From Ruminiclostridium sp. (lineage in GTDB: Bacteria > Bacillota > Clostridia > Oscillospirales > Ruminococcaceae), in the NCBI GenBank assembly GCA_016282095.1, contig JAEEJW010000042.1:1-44692 (forward strand): 44,692 bases of DNA, given 5' to 3'. Positions 1 through 7,948 of this stretch are shown here, one piece after another. Position numbers and translations under genes: made by a program. A model generated the notes under the pieces. That model was given only the letters and a program-made list of their open reading frames with translations. It had not been told where the DNA came from and did not search any database. Every line of letters begins with the position of its first letter. Position 1 is the stretch's first letter.

Positions 1-422
1 ACAAGGCGCTTTTCTTCATCGGAAAGTTCACCGCCGGCTTCCGCCAGACGTGCCCGGCTGACATTGAATGAGTGCTTTTCGCTTATATACAGCGCAAGTC
101 CGGGCGGGAGCATCGTTCTCACCGCGTCATAGTAGGTGCAGAATGTGCGCTCACGCATAAATTCCGCCAGCGCAAGCATCTCATCGCTTATGACGATGCC
201 GTCGTCCGCGGCCGCGAATATGCACTTTACCCTGCCAGAAGGCTTTTCATCCGTCAGGGCGAATACCACACCGGCACGGTACTTGTCTGTCCTGCCGAAA
301 GGTACAATAACACGCATACCCGCGGTTATCTGCAAACCAGCGGGTATTTCGTATGTAAATAGCGCGTCAAATGCTGTTGTTGTCTTTTCTACCGCTACCG
401 CGGCGTAACGCTCACAGCTCAT
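1..422 (-). CDS. priA: Primosomal protein N' (PriA helicase), N-terminal part
   Basis: PriA is the SF2 DNA helicase that reloads the replisome at stalled forks. Only the first 140 codons lie in the window; the gene runs off the left edge. Reading the minus strand from ATG at 422 gives MSCERYAAVAVEKTTTAFD followed by FTYEIPAGLQ and GMRVIVPFGR, the pattern of the PriA 3'-DNA-binding domain (about residues 5-100), which recognises the leading-strand 3' end. The start overlaps the gmk stop as ATGA, so the two are translationally coupled. In many Clostridia rpoZ and coaBC sit between gmk and priA; neither is present here. The helicase motifs lie outside the window, so the call rests on the N-terminal domain and on synteny. 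Confidence 0.85.
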   Translation of the reverse strand, partial: MSCERYAAVAVEKTTTAFDALFTYEIPAGLQITAGMRVIVPFGRTDKYRAGVVFALTDEKPSGRVKCIFAAADDGIVISDEMLALAEFMRERTFCTYYDAVRTMLPPGLALYISEKHSFNVSRARLAEAGGELSDEEKRL

Positions 423-1024
423 TCGGCAAGCAGTTCCCCGATAACGCCCTCACGGTTGCCGCGGCGGCACTTTTCGGCACGCACTACCGCGAGAAAGTCT
501 TCTACGGCATCTTCAAGAGCCGCATTGGTTATGAGATAATCGTAATTCTCCGCGAATTTCAGTTCTTTGCGGGCAGTCTCAAGGCGCTGCTTTATAACAT
601 CGTCGGTCTCGGTGCCGCGCTTGTGCAGGCGTCTGTCAAGCTCTGCAAACGACGGCGGCAGAATGAAGATCATCGTGCAGTCCGGGAACATCTTTCTGAC
701 GTTTGCCGCACCCTCGATCTCGATCTTGAGCACTACGTCCTTGCCGGCATCGAGCATATCGGAGACTGCCTTTTTCGGTGTGCCGTAGTAATTGCCGACA
801 TATTCGGTGTACTCCAGCAGTTCACCGTCAGCGATCATCCGCTCGAACTGTTCGCGGGTCCTGAAATGATAGCTCACTCCGTCGATCTCGCCCGGCCGCA
901 TGGCGCGGGACGTCGCAGAGACCGAGTAGTACAGATTGCTGTTTGCCTTCAAAGCCTGTTCGAGTATCGTGTCCTTGCCGCAGCCGGCGGGTGCCGATAC
1001 AACTATAAGTATGCCTTTTGCCAT
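419..1024 (-). CDS. gmk: Guanylate kinase
   Basis: Phosphorylates GMP to GDP with ATP in purine nucleotide synthesis; cytoplasmic. About 201 residues, normal for the family. The P-loop near the N-terminus reads SAPAGCGKDT instead of the usual GPSGxGKGT form: the first Gly and the Ser are Ala, and Asp follows the Lys. The GMP-binding part is recognisable as SATSRAMRPGEIDG, YHF and GNYYGTPK. I start at ATG 1024, 5 nt behind a strong GGGGGA ribosome site; a TTG five codons upstream would sit on that site and is less likely. The stop overlaps priA by 4 nt (ATGA), and remA lies 47 nt upstream on the same strand, so remA-gmk-priA is probably one operon. Confidence 0.95.
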   Translation of the reverse strand: MAKGILIVVSAPAGCGKDTILEQALKANSNLYYSVSATSRAMRPGEIDGVSYHFRTREQFERMIADGELLEYTEYVGNYYGTPKKAVSDMLDAGKDVVLKIEIEGAANVRKMFPDCTMIFILPPSFAELDRRLHKRGTETDDVIKQRLETARKELKFAENYDYLITNAALEDAVEDFLAVVRAEKCRRGNREGVIGELLAE

Positions 1025-1071
1025 GATTATCCCCCACAATCAGATTTTCTCGTTTAAGGCAGATGCGGACA

Positions 1072-1293
1072 TCATTCCCCGATAACGGACGGATCCTTTG
1101 CAGACATGACAACATGACCGCTGTCCATTACGATAACGGTCTTGGTCTTTTTTCCGCAGGTGGCGTCTATCGCGGTGAATTTGTCCTTGGCGGCGGAGAC
1201 GATGCGCTTCGCCGGTGCGGAGTCGGCGCCTATGACGGCGACTATCCTGTCGCTGTTTATCCTGTTTCCGTAGCCGACATCTATCAGCTTCAT
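1072..1293 (-). CDS. remA: RemA-family regulator (DUF370)
   Basis: 73-residue protein starting MKLIDVGYGNRINSDRIVAV, the hallmark start of the RemA/DUF370 family. In Bacillus subtilis RemA is a DNA-binding activator of matrix genes; in Clostridia it is nearly always found next to gmk, as here. The ribosome site GGCGGGTGAT precedes the ATG. A clean sigma-A promoter lies directly upstream (1326-1354), so the gene heads the remA-gmk-priA transcript. What it regulates in this organism cannot be told from the window. Confidence 0.92.
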   Translation of the reverse strand: MKLIDVGYGNRINSDRIVAVIGADSAPAKRIVSAAKDKFTAIDATCGKKTKTVIVMDSGHVVMSAKDPSVIGE

Positions 1294-1325
1294 ACTATCA
1301 CCCGCCTATTAATATCGTATCTTTT

Positions 1326-1354
1326 ATTATAACATTATCTGACGAAAAAATCAA
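1326..1354 (-). promoter_or_regulatory. Sigma-A promoter of remA-gmk-priA
   Basis: On the minus strand TTGATT (1354-1349), a 17-nt spacer and TATAAT (1331-1326) stand about 33 nt before the remA ATG. The -35 box reaches into the last codons of maf, so the two units are back to back on the same strand. Confidence 0.8.
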
Positions 1355-1902
1355 TACATATTTTTCAATTCTCTGGCGAGCCTTCCGACAGGCAGTCCCA
1401 TAACATTGTAATAATCACCTGTGATGCCGCTGACGAGCAGGGCTCCGATGCCCTGTATACCGTAGGCTCCGGCTTTGTCAAACGGCTCACCGGTAGCAGT
1501 ATAGTCCTCAATCTCTTTATCGGAAAGCTCAAAGAACCGCACGGCTGTATCCTCGGCAAATCCGGTTTTCCTGTTTCCGGATATTATGCACACTCCCGTG
1601 TAGACATGATGCTCTGCGCCGGACAGCATACGAAGCATCCTCTTCGCGTCGGCGGCGTCCTTCGGCTTGCCGAGTATTTCTCCGCCTATGGCTACCACCG
1701 TATCGGCGCCTATGATAATATCGTCCGGATACCGCGCCGCAATCTCCTCCGCCTTGTGACGTGCCAGCTCGCAGACATATTCATCCGGCGGCAGCGTTCT
1801 GTCGGCCCGCTCCTCCCCCACCGCCGGGATTATCCTGAAATCCTCCGTTATAAACGACAGCAGTTCCTTACGGCGCGGCGACTTGCTTGCAAGTATAAGC
1901 AT
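1351..1902 (-). CDS. maf: Maf-like nucleoside triphosphate pyrophosphatase
   Basis: 183 residues. Maf proteins hydrolyse non-canonical or excess NTPs such as dTTP/UTP and have been linked to septum formation. Visible family signatures are LILASKSPRRKELL at the N-terminus, IIGADTVVAIGGEILGKP in the middle and YGIQGIGALLVSGITGDYYN near the C-terminus. The chosen start is ATG 1902, 8 nt after GGAGGG; in-frame upstream codons lack a ribosome site and do not belong to the family N-terminus. It has its own promoter (1932-1960), divergent from tmk. Confidence 0.93.
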   Translation of the reverse strand: MLILASKSPRRKELLSFITEDFRIIPAVGEERADRTLPPDEYVCELARHKAEEIAARYPDDIIIGADTVVAIGGEILGKPKDAADAKRMLRMLSGAEHHVYTGVCIISGNRKTGFAEDTAVRFFELSDKEIEDYTATGEPFDKAGAYGIQGIGALLVSGITGDYYNVMGLPVGRLARELKNMY

Positions 1903-1931
1903 ATCATATTCCCTCCGATCATTTTGTATCA

Positions 1932-1960
1932 ATTTTAGCATATTTTTGTCCGTATGTCAA
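1932..1960 (-). promoter_or_regulatory. Sigma-A promoter of maf
   Basis: Minus strand: consensus TTGACA (1960-1955), 17-nt spacer, TAAAAT (1937-1932). It is arranged back to back with the tmk promoter, whose -35 begins 9 bp away, so the two units probably share a compact divergent control region. Confidence 0.85.
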
Positions 1961-1968
1961 ATTACCCC

Positions 1969-1997
1969 TTGACGGAGCAGTCGAAATATGATAAAAT
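1969..1997 (+). promoter_or_regulatory. Sigma-A promoter of the tmk-mltG-U32 operon
   Basis: TTGACG (1969-1974), 17-nt spacer, TAAAAT (1992-1997), about 30 nt before the tmk start. No other promoter is evident until the terminator at 6965, so it probably drives five genes. Confidence 0.82.
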
Positions 1998-2026
1998 ATG
2001 TTGGAATATTATCCGCGGGAGGTAAC

Positions 2027-2680
2027 ATGAAAAAGCTGATAGTTATAGAAGGGCTCGACGGGTGCGGTAAATCCACTCAGCTCGAATGTCTTAAAAACCA
2101 GTATGACGCGCATTTCATCACCTTCCCCTACTATGAAACGGACAGCGGCAGAATGATAAGCGCGTATCTGCGCGGAGATCTTGGTGAAACCGACCAGAAG
2201 ATCAGTGCATATTCCGCGAGCATTATGTACGCTGCGGACAGATACACGAGTTACCGTACTCACTGGAAAGCTCTCTACGAGAGCGGACTGCCGGTGATAT
2301 CCGCAAGATATGTGTCCTCAAACGCGATATACCAGATGACGAAGCTGGAAAGAAGCGAGTGGGACAGCTACCTTGACTGGCTCTGCGACCTCGAATACGA
2401 AAAGCTCGGTATGCCGAGACCCGATCTTACGGTGTTCCTCGATATGCCCGGCGAGATCTCGCAGAAGCTCCTGTCGAAGCGTTACGGCGGCGACGAATCG
2501 AAGAAGGACATACACGAACGCGACACCGCATTCCAGAGCCGGTGCAGAGAAGCCGCTATGTATACGGCTGAACGGTTCGGCTGGAAGCGGGTACTCTGCG
2601 GCGAAAACGGAGAACCTTTGTCCGTGGAAACCATAAACGGGGCTGTTCGCGCACTTATCGACGAAGAACTGAAAAAATGA
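2027..2680 (+). CDS. tmk: Thymidylate kinase-like protein
   Basis: 217 residues. Thymidylate kinase converts dTMP to dTDP. The P-loop is IEGLDGCGKSTQ; the DR-type motif appears as MYAADRYTSY, and ARYVSSNAIYQ fits the nucleotide-binding segment. The body is more divergent than in classical Tmk, so another deoxynucleoside monophosphate kinase of the same fold is possible. ATG 2027 is chosen because GGGAGG stands 4 nt before it; an ATG 39 nt upstream lacks such a site. It is the first gene of a plus-strand operon and is followed 18 nt later by the DJ-1-like gene. Confidence 0.85.
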   Translation: MKKLIVIEGLDGCGKSTQLECLKNQYDAHFITFPYYETDSGRMISAYLRGDLGETDQKISAYSASIMYAADRYTSYRTHWKALYESGLPVISARYVSSNAIYQMTKLERSEWDSYLDWLCDLEYEKLGMPRPDLTVFLDMPGEISQKLLSKRYGGDESKKDIHERDTAFQSRCREAAMYTAERFGWKRVLCGENGEPLSVETINGAVRALIDEELKK

Positions 2681-2698
2681 CCGAAAGGATCTGATATC

Positions 2699-3241
2699 AT
2701 GATACTTGTTTTTCTGGCAAACGGATTTGAAGAGACAGAAGCTGTCGCACCGATCGACATACTCCGCAGGAACGGCAGAGAGGTCGTTACCGTCGGCATC
2801 GGCGAGGAAGTCATAACCAGTGCCCACGGTGTGACTGTAGTTCCCGATGTTACCGAAGTTGACATCACTATGAGCGACGATATCGAAATGATCGTACTGC
2901 CCGGCGGTATGCCAGGCACGCTGAACCTCGAAAAGTCCCGCGCTGTTCAGGACGCTTTAGACTACTGTGCCGCCAACGGCAGATTCATAGGCGCTATATG
3001 TGCCGCGCCGTCGATACTCGGCAGAAAAGGTCTTCTGAAAGGCAGAAAGGCAACCTGCTTCCCCGGCTTTGAGGAGCTTCTCGATGGCGCACAGTTCACC
3101 GGAGAGCCCGTCGAAGCGGACGGTAACATCATCACCGCAAGAGGCGCGGGCGTTGCACTCGAATTCGGTCTTAAGCTGGTCGAGGTGCTGTCCGGGAAGC
3201 CTGCCGCAGACAAGATAAAGGAAGCAATGCGCTGTGTCTGA
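2699..3241 (+). CDS. DJ-1/PfpI-family protein
   Basis: 180 residues, a full-length DJ-1/ThiJ/YajL relative. Family features: FLANGFEETEAVAPIDIL at the N-terminus with the conserved Glu, the IVLPGGMPGT segment, and the nucleophile elbow AICAAPSIL with its reactive Cys near residue 100. Family members are redox-sensing chaperones or glyoxalase/deglycase-like enzymes; which activity applies here cannot be decided. Its stop overlaps the next start by 8 nt, so it is coupled to the folate gene in the same operon. Confidence 0.9.
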   Translation: MILVFLANGFEETEAVAPIDILRRNGREVVTVGIGEEVITSAHGVTVVPDVTEVDITMSDDIEMIVLPGGMPGTLNLEKSRAVQDALDYCAANGRFIGAICAAPSILGRKGLLKGRKATCFPGFEELLDGAQFTGEPVEADGNIITARGAGVALEFGLKLVEVLSGKPAADKIKEAMRCV

Positions 3242-3791
3242 GGACAAGAAGGCTCTGCGCCGGGAAATTCTCGCGCTGCGCAGAGATATGTCAGAAAATG
3301 ACAGGGAAAATCTTGACGAAAGAATATATACTAACCTTACAGACCTTGACAGAGTGCGGAACTGCGGGACTTTTCTCGTCTACGCATCGTCACCGGATGA
3401 GGTCGGTACAAGACATTTCATAAACACGGCTCTGGCAGCCGGAAAGACCGTCGCTGTTCCGAAATGCACGGGAAAAGACATGATCTTTCTCACGGTAACT
3501 TCTCTCGATTCGCTCGTCAGGAGTAGATTCGGCGTGGCCGAACCTGCGGACGGCACACAGATAACGGAATTCACAGACACGGTCTGTGTGGTTCCGGGAC
3601 TGAGGTTCGACAGGAACGGATACAGGCTCGGCTGGGGCGGAGGCTTCTATGACAGGTTTCTTGCGCACTACACCGGATATTCAGTCGGGCTGTGCTATGA
3701 GAACTGCTGCGGTGACGTACCCGCAGATACTTATGATATGGCCGTTGATACGGTGATAACGGAAAATGGGATATATTATGATCGGAAATAA
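3234..3791 (+). CDS. 5-formyltetrahydrofolate cyclo-ligase
   Basis: 185 residues. Converts 5-formyl-THF to 5,10-methenyl-THF with ATP, a folate salvage step. The C-terminal signature GYRLGWGGGFYDRFL is diagnostic; KKALRREILALRRDM is the usual basic N-terminal helix, and VPGLRFDRNG precedes the signature. The GTG start at 3234 lies inside the end of the DJ-1-like gene with AAGGAAG shortly upstream, giving an 8-nt overlap. The gene is followed by mltG after 23 nt. Confidence 0.93.
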   Translation: MSEDKKALRREILALRRDMSENDRENLDERIYTNLTDLDRVRNCGTFLVYASSPDEVGTRHFINTALAAGKTVAVPKCTGKDMIFLTVTSLDSLVRSRFGVAEPADGTQITEFTDTVCVVPGLRFDRNGYRLGWGGGFYDRFLAHYTGYSVGLCYENCCGDVPADTYDMAVDTVITENGIYYDRK

Positions 3792-3814
3792 CGCTGTGAA
3801 AGGAGTGAAGGCAC

Positions 3815-5752
3815 TTGAACGAGAATGAAGAAAAAGAATATAACGATATAGAAAGCCTTGCTGCTTACCTTCACAGCGACAAGATGCAGGCACTCAAAGC
3901 AGCCGAGGAAAGAGCGGAAAAAGGACTTCCGCCGTTGGAAGAGACTGCCGGCAGCAAAAACAGCGATGTGCTGTTTACCTCCGAAAGACGCGGCAGAAGC
4001 TCCGGCACGGCTCCGAAGCGCAGAAGACCGGTAAAGCGTCCCCCTGCTCCTGCCGCCGTAAAGGAACCAGAAGAAACGGTGACCTACGGGGATGATGACG
4101 ATACGGTAAAAGAAGCCCCGGAAAAGCCTGCTCAGGAACATATCGAAAAGCCCGCAGATAAACCGAAGAAAAAGAAACATACCGCGCCGCCGGCTCCGGA
4201 TAAGACAAAGGAGCAGAAAACGGACGCGCAGGGCATTCCAGCGCTTTCGGACAGCCTTTCGGAATCCCTGGGCATGAAAGCCGCGGAGATAGTGGAACAG
4301 AACAAAGACGCTCTGCCCCCGGAGGATACACCGGAAGTCTTCGACATAACCGAAGGCAGCGAGCAGGAAAAGCAGTTCAACAACGCTGCGACCCGCCTTA
4401 TGAACGCGGTGAACAATCCGCTTATACGCAACGATGCCATGCGTGAGGATATCGAGGCCGAAGAGGAAGAACGACGCGCCGAGAAAATGGAAGCCGCATT
4501 ACTGCGCCGCCGCTATGAGCGTACAAAGCAGAGTACAAGAACTCTCGCTTATATCCTTATCGCTCTTGTGCTGTGTACGGCGATAGTCGGAGCTGCGGCA
4601 TTTGCCTCCTCCCGCATCGTCAGGTGGGCGCTGGATTTCACTGGTATCGCGGCACAGGATTTCAAGATAGATGTGGAAATACCTCCGGATGCCACTGTGG
4701 AGACCGTCGCTGCCATACTCGAGGAAAACAATATAATCTCCGACGCTAAATTCTTCAAAGTCTACGCCGACTTCGCAGACAAGCTTAAAGCAAAGGAGAA
4801 GGACGAGGACAAGGAATTCATCGCCGGAAAGTACACGGTCAGCTCAACTATGTCCTACAGCACTCTGCTGTCACTGTTCAGGACGGCCAAAACAAAGAAA
4901 GAGACCGTTTCCGTGCGTATCATCGAAGGCATGACCGCCAGAGAAATAGGCGCGCTCCTGGAAGAAAACAACGTGTGCTACGCGGAGGATTTTGAGAAAT
5001 ACTACAAGGATATCCTTAACATCTACGATTTCGAGCGAAGAGTAAAGCAGAGCTCCACCAAGATGTATCAGCTTGAGGGATATCTGTTCCCGGATACCTA
5101 CGAATTCTATGTTGTCAGCGGAATGGCTGACGGCAGCTCTCCCGAAAAGGGCGAGACCGTTCAGGAAGCAAAAGAACGTATAAAGAAGGACTCGGAAGAG
5201 AATGCGCTTGTCGCAGCGAAGAAGATGTATTCTAACTTCAACGACAAGATGACCATGAAGATGTACAAGAAAATGGGCGAGATGAACATGACACTCGACG
5301 AAGTAGTGGCGCTCGCCTCGATAGTTCAGAAAGAAGCAGGCTACGCGGAAGACATGGAAATGGTAGCAAGCGTATTCCTGAACAGAATACGTCATTCCGC
5401 GGAATTCCCGTACCTCCAGTCCGACGTTACCATAATGTATGTCGAGGACGTTATAAAACCGAACTTCAAGGGCAGCGAGACAGCGAAGACACGTCTGTGC
5501 AACGCCTATAACACCTACGTCTGCACCGGCATACCGGCAGGCCCCGTATGCAACCCGGGACTTGACGCCATAAACGCTGTACTGTACGCTGCGGATTCGC
5601 CGTACTTCTATTTCTGCGCCAACCCCGAGACCGGCGAGATATTCTACGCCGAGACCGAGGAAGAACACAACGCGAACAAGATACTCGCAGGACTTACCGG
5701 TACCGGAACCGAGACTGCGCCAGGCGGCTACGGGGAGGGTGAAAATGGATAA
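3815..5752 (+). CDS. mltG: Endolytic murein transglycosylase MltG, with long cytoplasmic N-terminus
   Basis: 645 residues. MltG cleaves nascent glycan strands in the membrane and sets their length. Residues 1-240 are a charged, Lys/Pro/Glu-rich cytoplasmic region not found in minimal MltG. One transmembrane helix follows (about 244-268, YILIALVLCTAIVGAAAF), then a LysM-like segment and the YceG domain with the catalytic-site signature ALASIVQKEAGYAEDM and VASVFLNRI. The likely start is TTG 3815 with AGGAG 9 nt upstream. The stop overlaps the U32 gene by 8 nt. MltG followed by U32 peptidases is a common Firmicutes order. Confidence 0.93.
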   Translation: MNENEEKEYNDIESLAAYLHSDKMQALKAAEERAEKGLPPLEETAGSKNSDVLFTSERRGRSSGTAPKRRRPVKRPPAPAAVKEPEETVTYGDDDDTVKEAPEKPAQEHIEKPADKPKKKKHTAPPAPDKTKEQKTDAQGIPALSDSLSESLGMKAAEIVEQNKDALPPEDTPEVFDITEGSEQEKQFNNAATRLMNAVNNPLIRNDAMREDIEAEEEERRAEKMEAALLRRRYERTKQSTRTLAYILIALVLCTAIVGAAAFASSRIVRWALDFTGIAAQDFKIDVEIPPDATVETVAAILEENNIISDAKFFKVYADFADKLKAKEKDEDKEFIAGKYTVSSTMSYSTLLSLFRTAKTKKETVSVRIIEGMTAREIGALLEENNVCYAEDFEKYYKDILNIYDFERRVKQSSTKMYQLEGYLFPDTYEFYVVSGMADGSSPEKGETVQEAKERIKKDSEENALVAAKKMYSNFNDKMTMKMYKKMGEMNMTLDEVVALASIVQKEAGYAEDMEMVASVFLNRIRHSAEFPYLQSDVTIMYVEDVIKPNFKGSETAKTRLCNAYNTYVCTGIPAGPVCNPGLDAINAVLYAADSPYFYFCANPETGEIFYAETEEEHNANKILAGLTGTGTETAPGGYGEGENG

Positions 5753-6959
5753 GACACCTGAGATACTCTCTCCCGCGGGCGACCGCGAATGTCTCGAAGC
5801 AGCCGTTGACTTCGGCTGTGATGCCGTTTATGTCGGCGGACAGAGCTTCGGCATGAGAGCGGGTCCCAAGAATTTCGATATGCAGGGACTTGCCGATGCC
5901 GTGAAATATGCGCATGACGGCGGCGCCAAGGTCTACCTCACCTGCAATACGGTGCCGACAAACGACGAAGCCGCCGCTTACCCCGCATTCATCGCGCAGG
6001 CGCAGGAAACAGGCATTGACGCGGCTATAATCGCCGATATCGGCGTTATGGCTATGACGAAGAAATACGCTCCCGGACTCGATATCCATATGTCGACACA
6101 GGTAGGCATAATGAACAGCGAGACCGCCAAAGAACTGTACCGGCTCGGGGCAAAGCGTGTCGTGCTTGCCCGTGAGGTGAGCCTCAGGGAGATAGCACGG
6201 ATAAGGAAAGAAATACCCGAAGATATGGATATCGAGGTATTCGCCCACGGAGCTATGTGCGTTTCCTTCTCGGGCAGGTGTCTGCTGTCCAGATATCTCG
6301 CGGACAGGGACGCAAACCGCGGGGCCTGCGCTCAGCCCTGCCGCTGGAAGTATTTTCTCACCGAGGAGACCCGTCCCGGCGAAATGTATGAGATCACCGA
6401 AGATAACAGGGGAACATATATATTCAACGCCAAGGATCTTTGCATGATAGACCATATTCACGATCTGCTGGAAGCGGGCGTATCGAGCCTTAAGATAGAA
6501 GGCCGCGCCAAATCGGCCTACTATTCCGCAGTAGTGACAAACGCATATAAAAAAGCACTTGAATACGCGCTTAATGGTGAGAAACTGCCGGAGGAAATAA
6601 GCGAGGAAGTCTATAAGGTAAGTCACAGACCCTACTGTACCGGCTTCTTCTATGAACATTCCGACGCGGAGCAGTATTATCCGAGCAGCGGATATTTCCG
6701 GGATTATGAGTTTGTGGGAACGGTGGACTTCTGGGAGAACGGGACGCTGCATATAACCCAGAGGAACTATTTCAGGACCGGCAGCGAGCTTGAGATCCTG
6801 CCGCCACGCGGGGAGCCTGCCGTATTCACTCCTGCGGAGATGTTCAATGCCGCCGGAGAGAGCGTCACTGCGGCAAACCACGCAATGGAAAAGCTGACGA
6901 TCCCCTGCCCTGTTGAATTTCCGTCAAAGTCTCTGATACGAATGAAGAAAAGCAAATAA
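5745..6959 (+). CDS. Peptidase U32 family protein
   Basis: 404 residues. The U32 signature is clear: EVFAHGAMCVSFSGRCLLS followed by RGACAQPCRWKYFL, with the conserved Cys set of this Fe-S-associated family. Members include collagenase-like PrtC and tRNA hydroxylation proteins TrhP/RlhA; in many Firmicutes they are involved in tRNA wobble-uridine (ho5U) formation, so a proteolytic role should not be assumed. ATG 5745 is preferred over GTG 5739 because GGGGAGG is correctly spaced from it. It is the last gene of the tmk operon. Confidence 0.9.
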   Translation: MDKTPEILSPAGDRECLEAAVDFGCDAVYVGGQSFGMRAGPKNFDMQGLADAVKYAHDGGAKVYLTCNTVPTNDEAAAYPAFIAQAQETGIDAAIIADIGVMAMTKKYAPGLDIHMSTQVGIMNSETAKELYRLGAKRVVLAREVSLREIARIRKEIPEDMDIEVFAHGAMCVSFSGRCLLSRYLADRDANRGACAQPCRWKYFLTEETRPGEMYEITEDNRGTYIFNAKDLCMIDHIHDLLEAGVSSLKIEGRAKSAYYSAVVTNAYKKALEYALNGEKLPEEISEEVYKVSHRPYCTGFFYEHSDAEQYYPSSGYFRDYEFVGTVDFWENGTLHITQRNYFRTGSELEILPPRGEPAVFTPAEMFNAAGESVTAANHAMEKLTIPCPVEFPSKSLIRMKKSK

Positions 6960-6964
6960 CAGAT

Positions 6965-6997
6965 AATGCCCCCGGGTCCAGAAATCGGGGGCATTTT
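6965..6997 (+). terminator. Intrinsic terminator of the tmk-U32 operon
   Basis: A 10-bp perfect stem AATGCCCCCG (6965-6974) / CGGGGGCATT (6986-6995) is followed by a short T run. It stands only 13 nt before the rsmA start, so rsmA is reached by readthrough or from a promoter I do not see. Confidence 0.8.
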
Positions 6998-7010
6998 ATA
7001 AGGAAAACGA

Positions 7011-7868
7011 ATGGAACTGACCAATATAAACACTGTCAAGGATCTGCTGAACCGGAACGGTTTCTCGTTCTCAAAGGCGCTGGGGCAGAACTTTCTTATA
7101 AATCCGTCTGTATGTCCGAGAATTGCCGAAAACGGCGGCTGTCACAAGGGTTCCGCCGCTATTGAGATAGGCACGGGGATCGGCGTACTTACAAAAGAGC
7201 TTGCCCTGCGCTGCGACAAAGTGATCGCGGTGGAGATAGACGAACGTCTGAAGCCCATACTTGACGAGACTCTCGCCGACTTTGACAACATAGAGATCGT
7301 GTTCGCGGATGTACTGAAGACAGACCTGAACACGCTGATACGCGAAAAGCTCGGTGAATATGAGGATATTTACGTCTGCGCGAACCTGCCATACTACATC
7401 ACTTCGCCTGTTATAATGAAACTGCTGGAAGAACGGCTGCCTGTCAGAGCGGTCACAGTAATGGTGCAGAAAGAAGCCGCAGACAGGCTTTGCGCAAAAG
7501 TCGGCACCCGTGAATGCGGAGCTGTCACTGTGGCGGTGAATTATTACAGCGTGCCGGAGCTGTTGTTCAGGGTCAACCGCGGCAGTTTCATGCCGAGTCC
7601 CAACGTGGACAGCGCCGTGATAAGACTTGATATCGGCGGTAAAACAAAGTACAACGTTTCCGACGAAAAACTGTTCTTCAGGATCGTGCGCGCTTCCTTC
7701 TCACAGCGCAGGAAGCAGATGCTCAATCCGCTGAGCGCGGCGCTGGGCATGGAAAAGACAGAACTGTCGGAAATACTCGTACAATGCGGTATCAAGCCGA
7801 CTGCGCGACCCGAGGAACTGAAAATGGAAGAATTTGTCGCACTCTGCGAACGAATCTCCGCGAAATAA
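7011..7868 (+). CDS. rsmA: 16S rRNA dimethyladenosine transferase
   Basis: 285 residues. RsmA/KsgA dimethylates the two adjacent adenines in helix 45 of 16S rRNA using SAM, a late 30S maturation step. Signatures: FSKALGQNFLIN at the N-terminus, SAM motif EIGTGIGVLTKELA, acidic motif II VAVEIDERL, catalytic NLPYYITSP, and the C-terminal helical part with SFSQRRKQML. ATG 7011 has AAGG 7 nt upstream. No separate promoter was found between the terminator and the start. Confidence 0.96.
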   Translation: MELTNINTVKDLLNRNGFSFSKALGQNFLINPSVCPRIAENGGCHKGSAAIEIGTGIGVLTKELALRCDKVIAVEIDERLKPILDETLADFDNIEIVFADVLKTDLNTLIREKLGEYEDIYVCANLPYYITSPVIMKLLEERLPVRAVTVMVQKEAADRLCAKVGTRECGAVTVAVNYYSVPELLFRVNRGSFMPSPNVDSAVIRLDIGGKTKYNVSDEKLFFRIVRASFSQRRKQMLNPLSAALGMEKTELSEILVQCGIKPTARPEELKMEEFVALCERISAK

Positions 7869-7884
7869 AACCACATACCCTTTT

Positions 7885-7918
7885 TCCGACAACATTTTTG
7901 TGTTATTTGTGATATCAT
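7885..7918 (+). promoter_or_regulatory. Possible Spo0A-type promoter of spoIIE
   Basis: A TATCAT (7913-7918) preceded by TGTGA could be a -10. No -35 hexamer is at the right distance; instead TCCGACA (7885-7891), whose complement TGTCGGA is one base from the Spo0A-box core TGTCGAA, lies there. Bacillus spoIIE is directly activated by Spo0A~P, so the arrangement is suggestive but weak. Confidence 0.3.
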
Positions 7919-7948
7919 CTATCCAAAAACCACGAAAGGAAGTTTAAA

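Noticed and set aside
371-1057. 228-codon plus-strand frame at the left end
   Set aside because: Antisense to gmk and the start of priA, both recognised by motifs and coupled on the minus strand.
5694-6881. 395-codon minus-strand frame
   Set aside because: Shadow of the U32 peptidase gene, which has clear family signatures.
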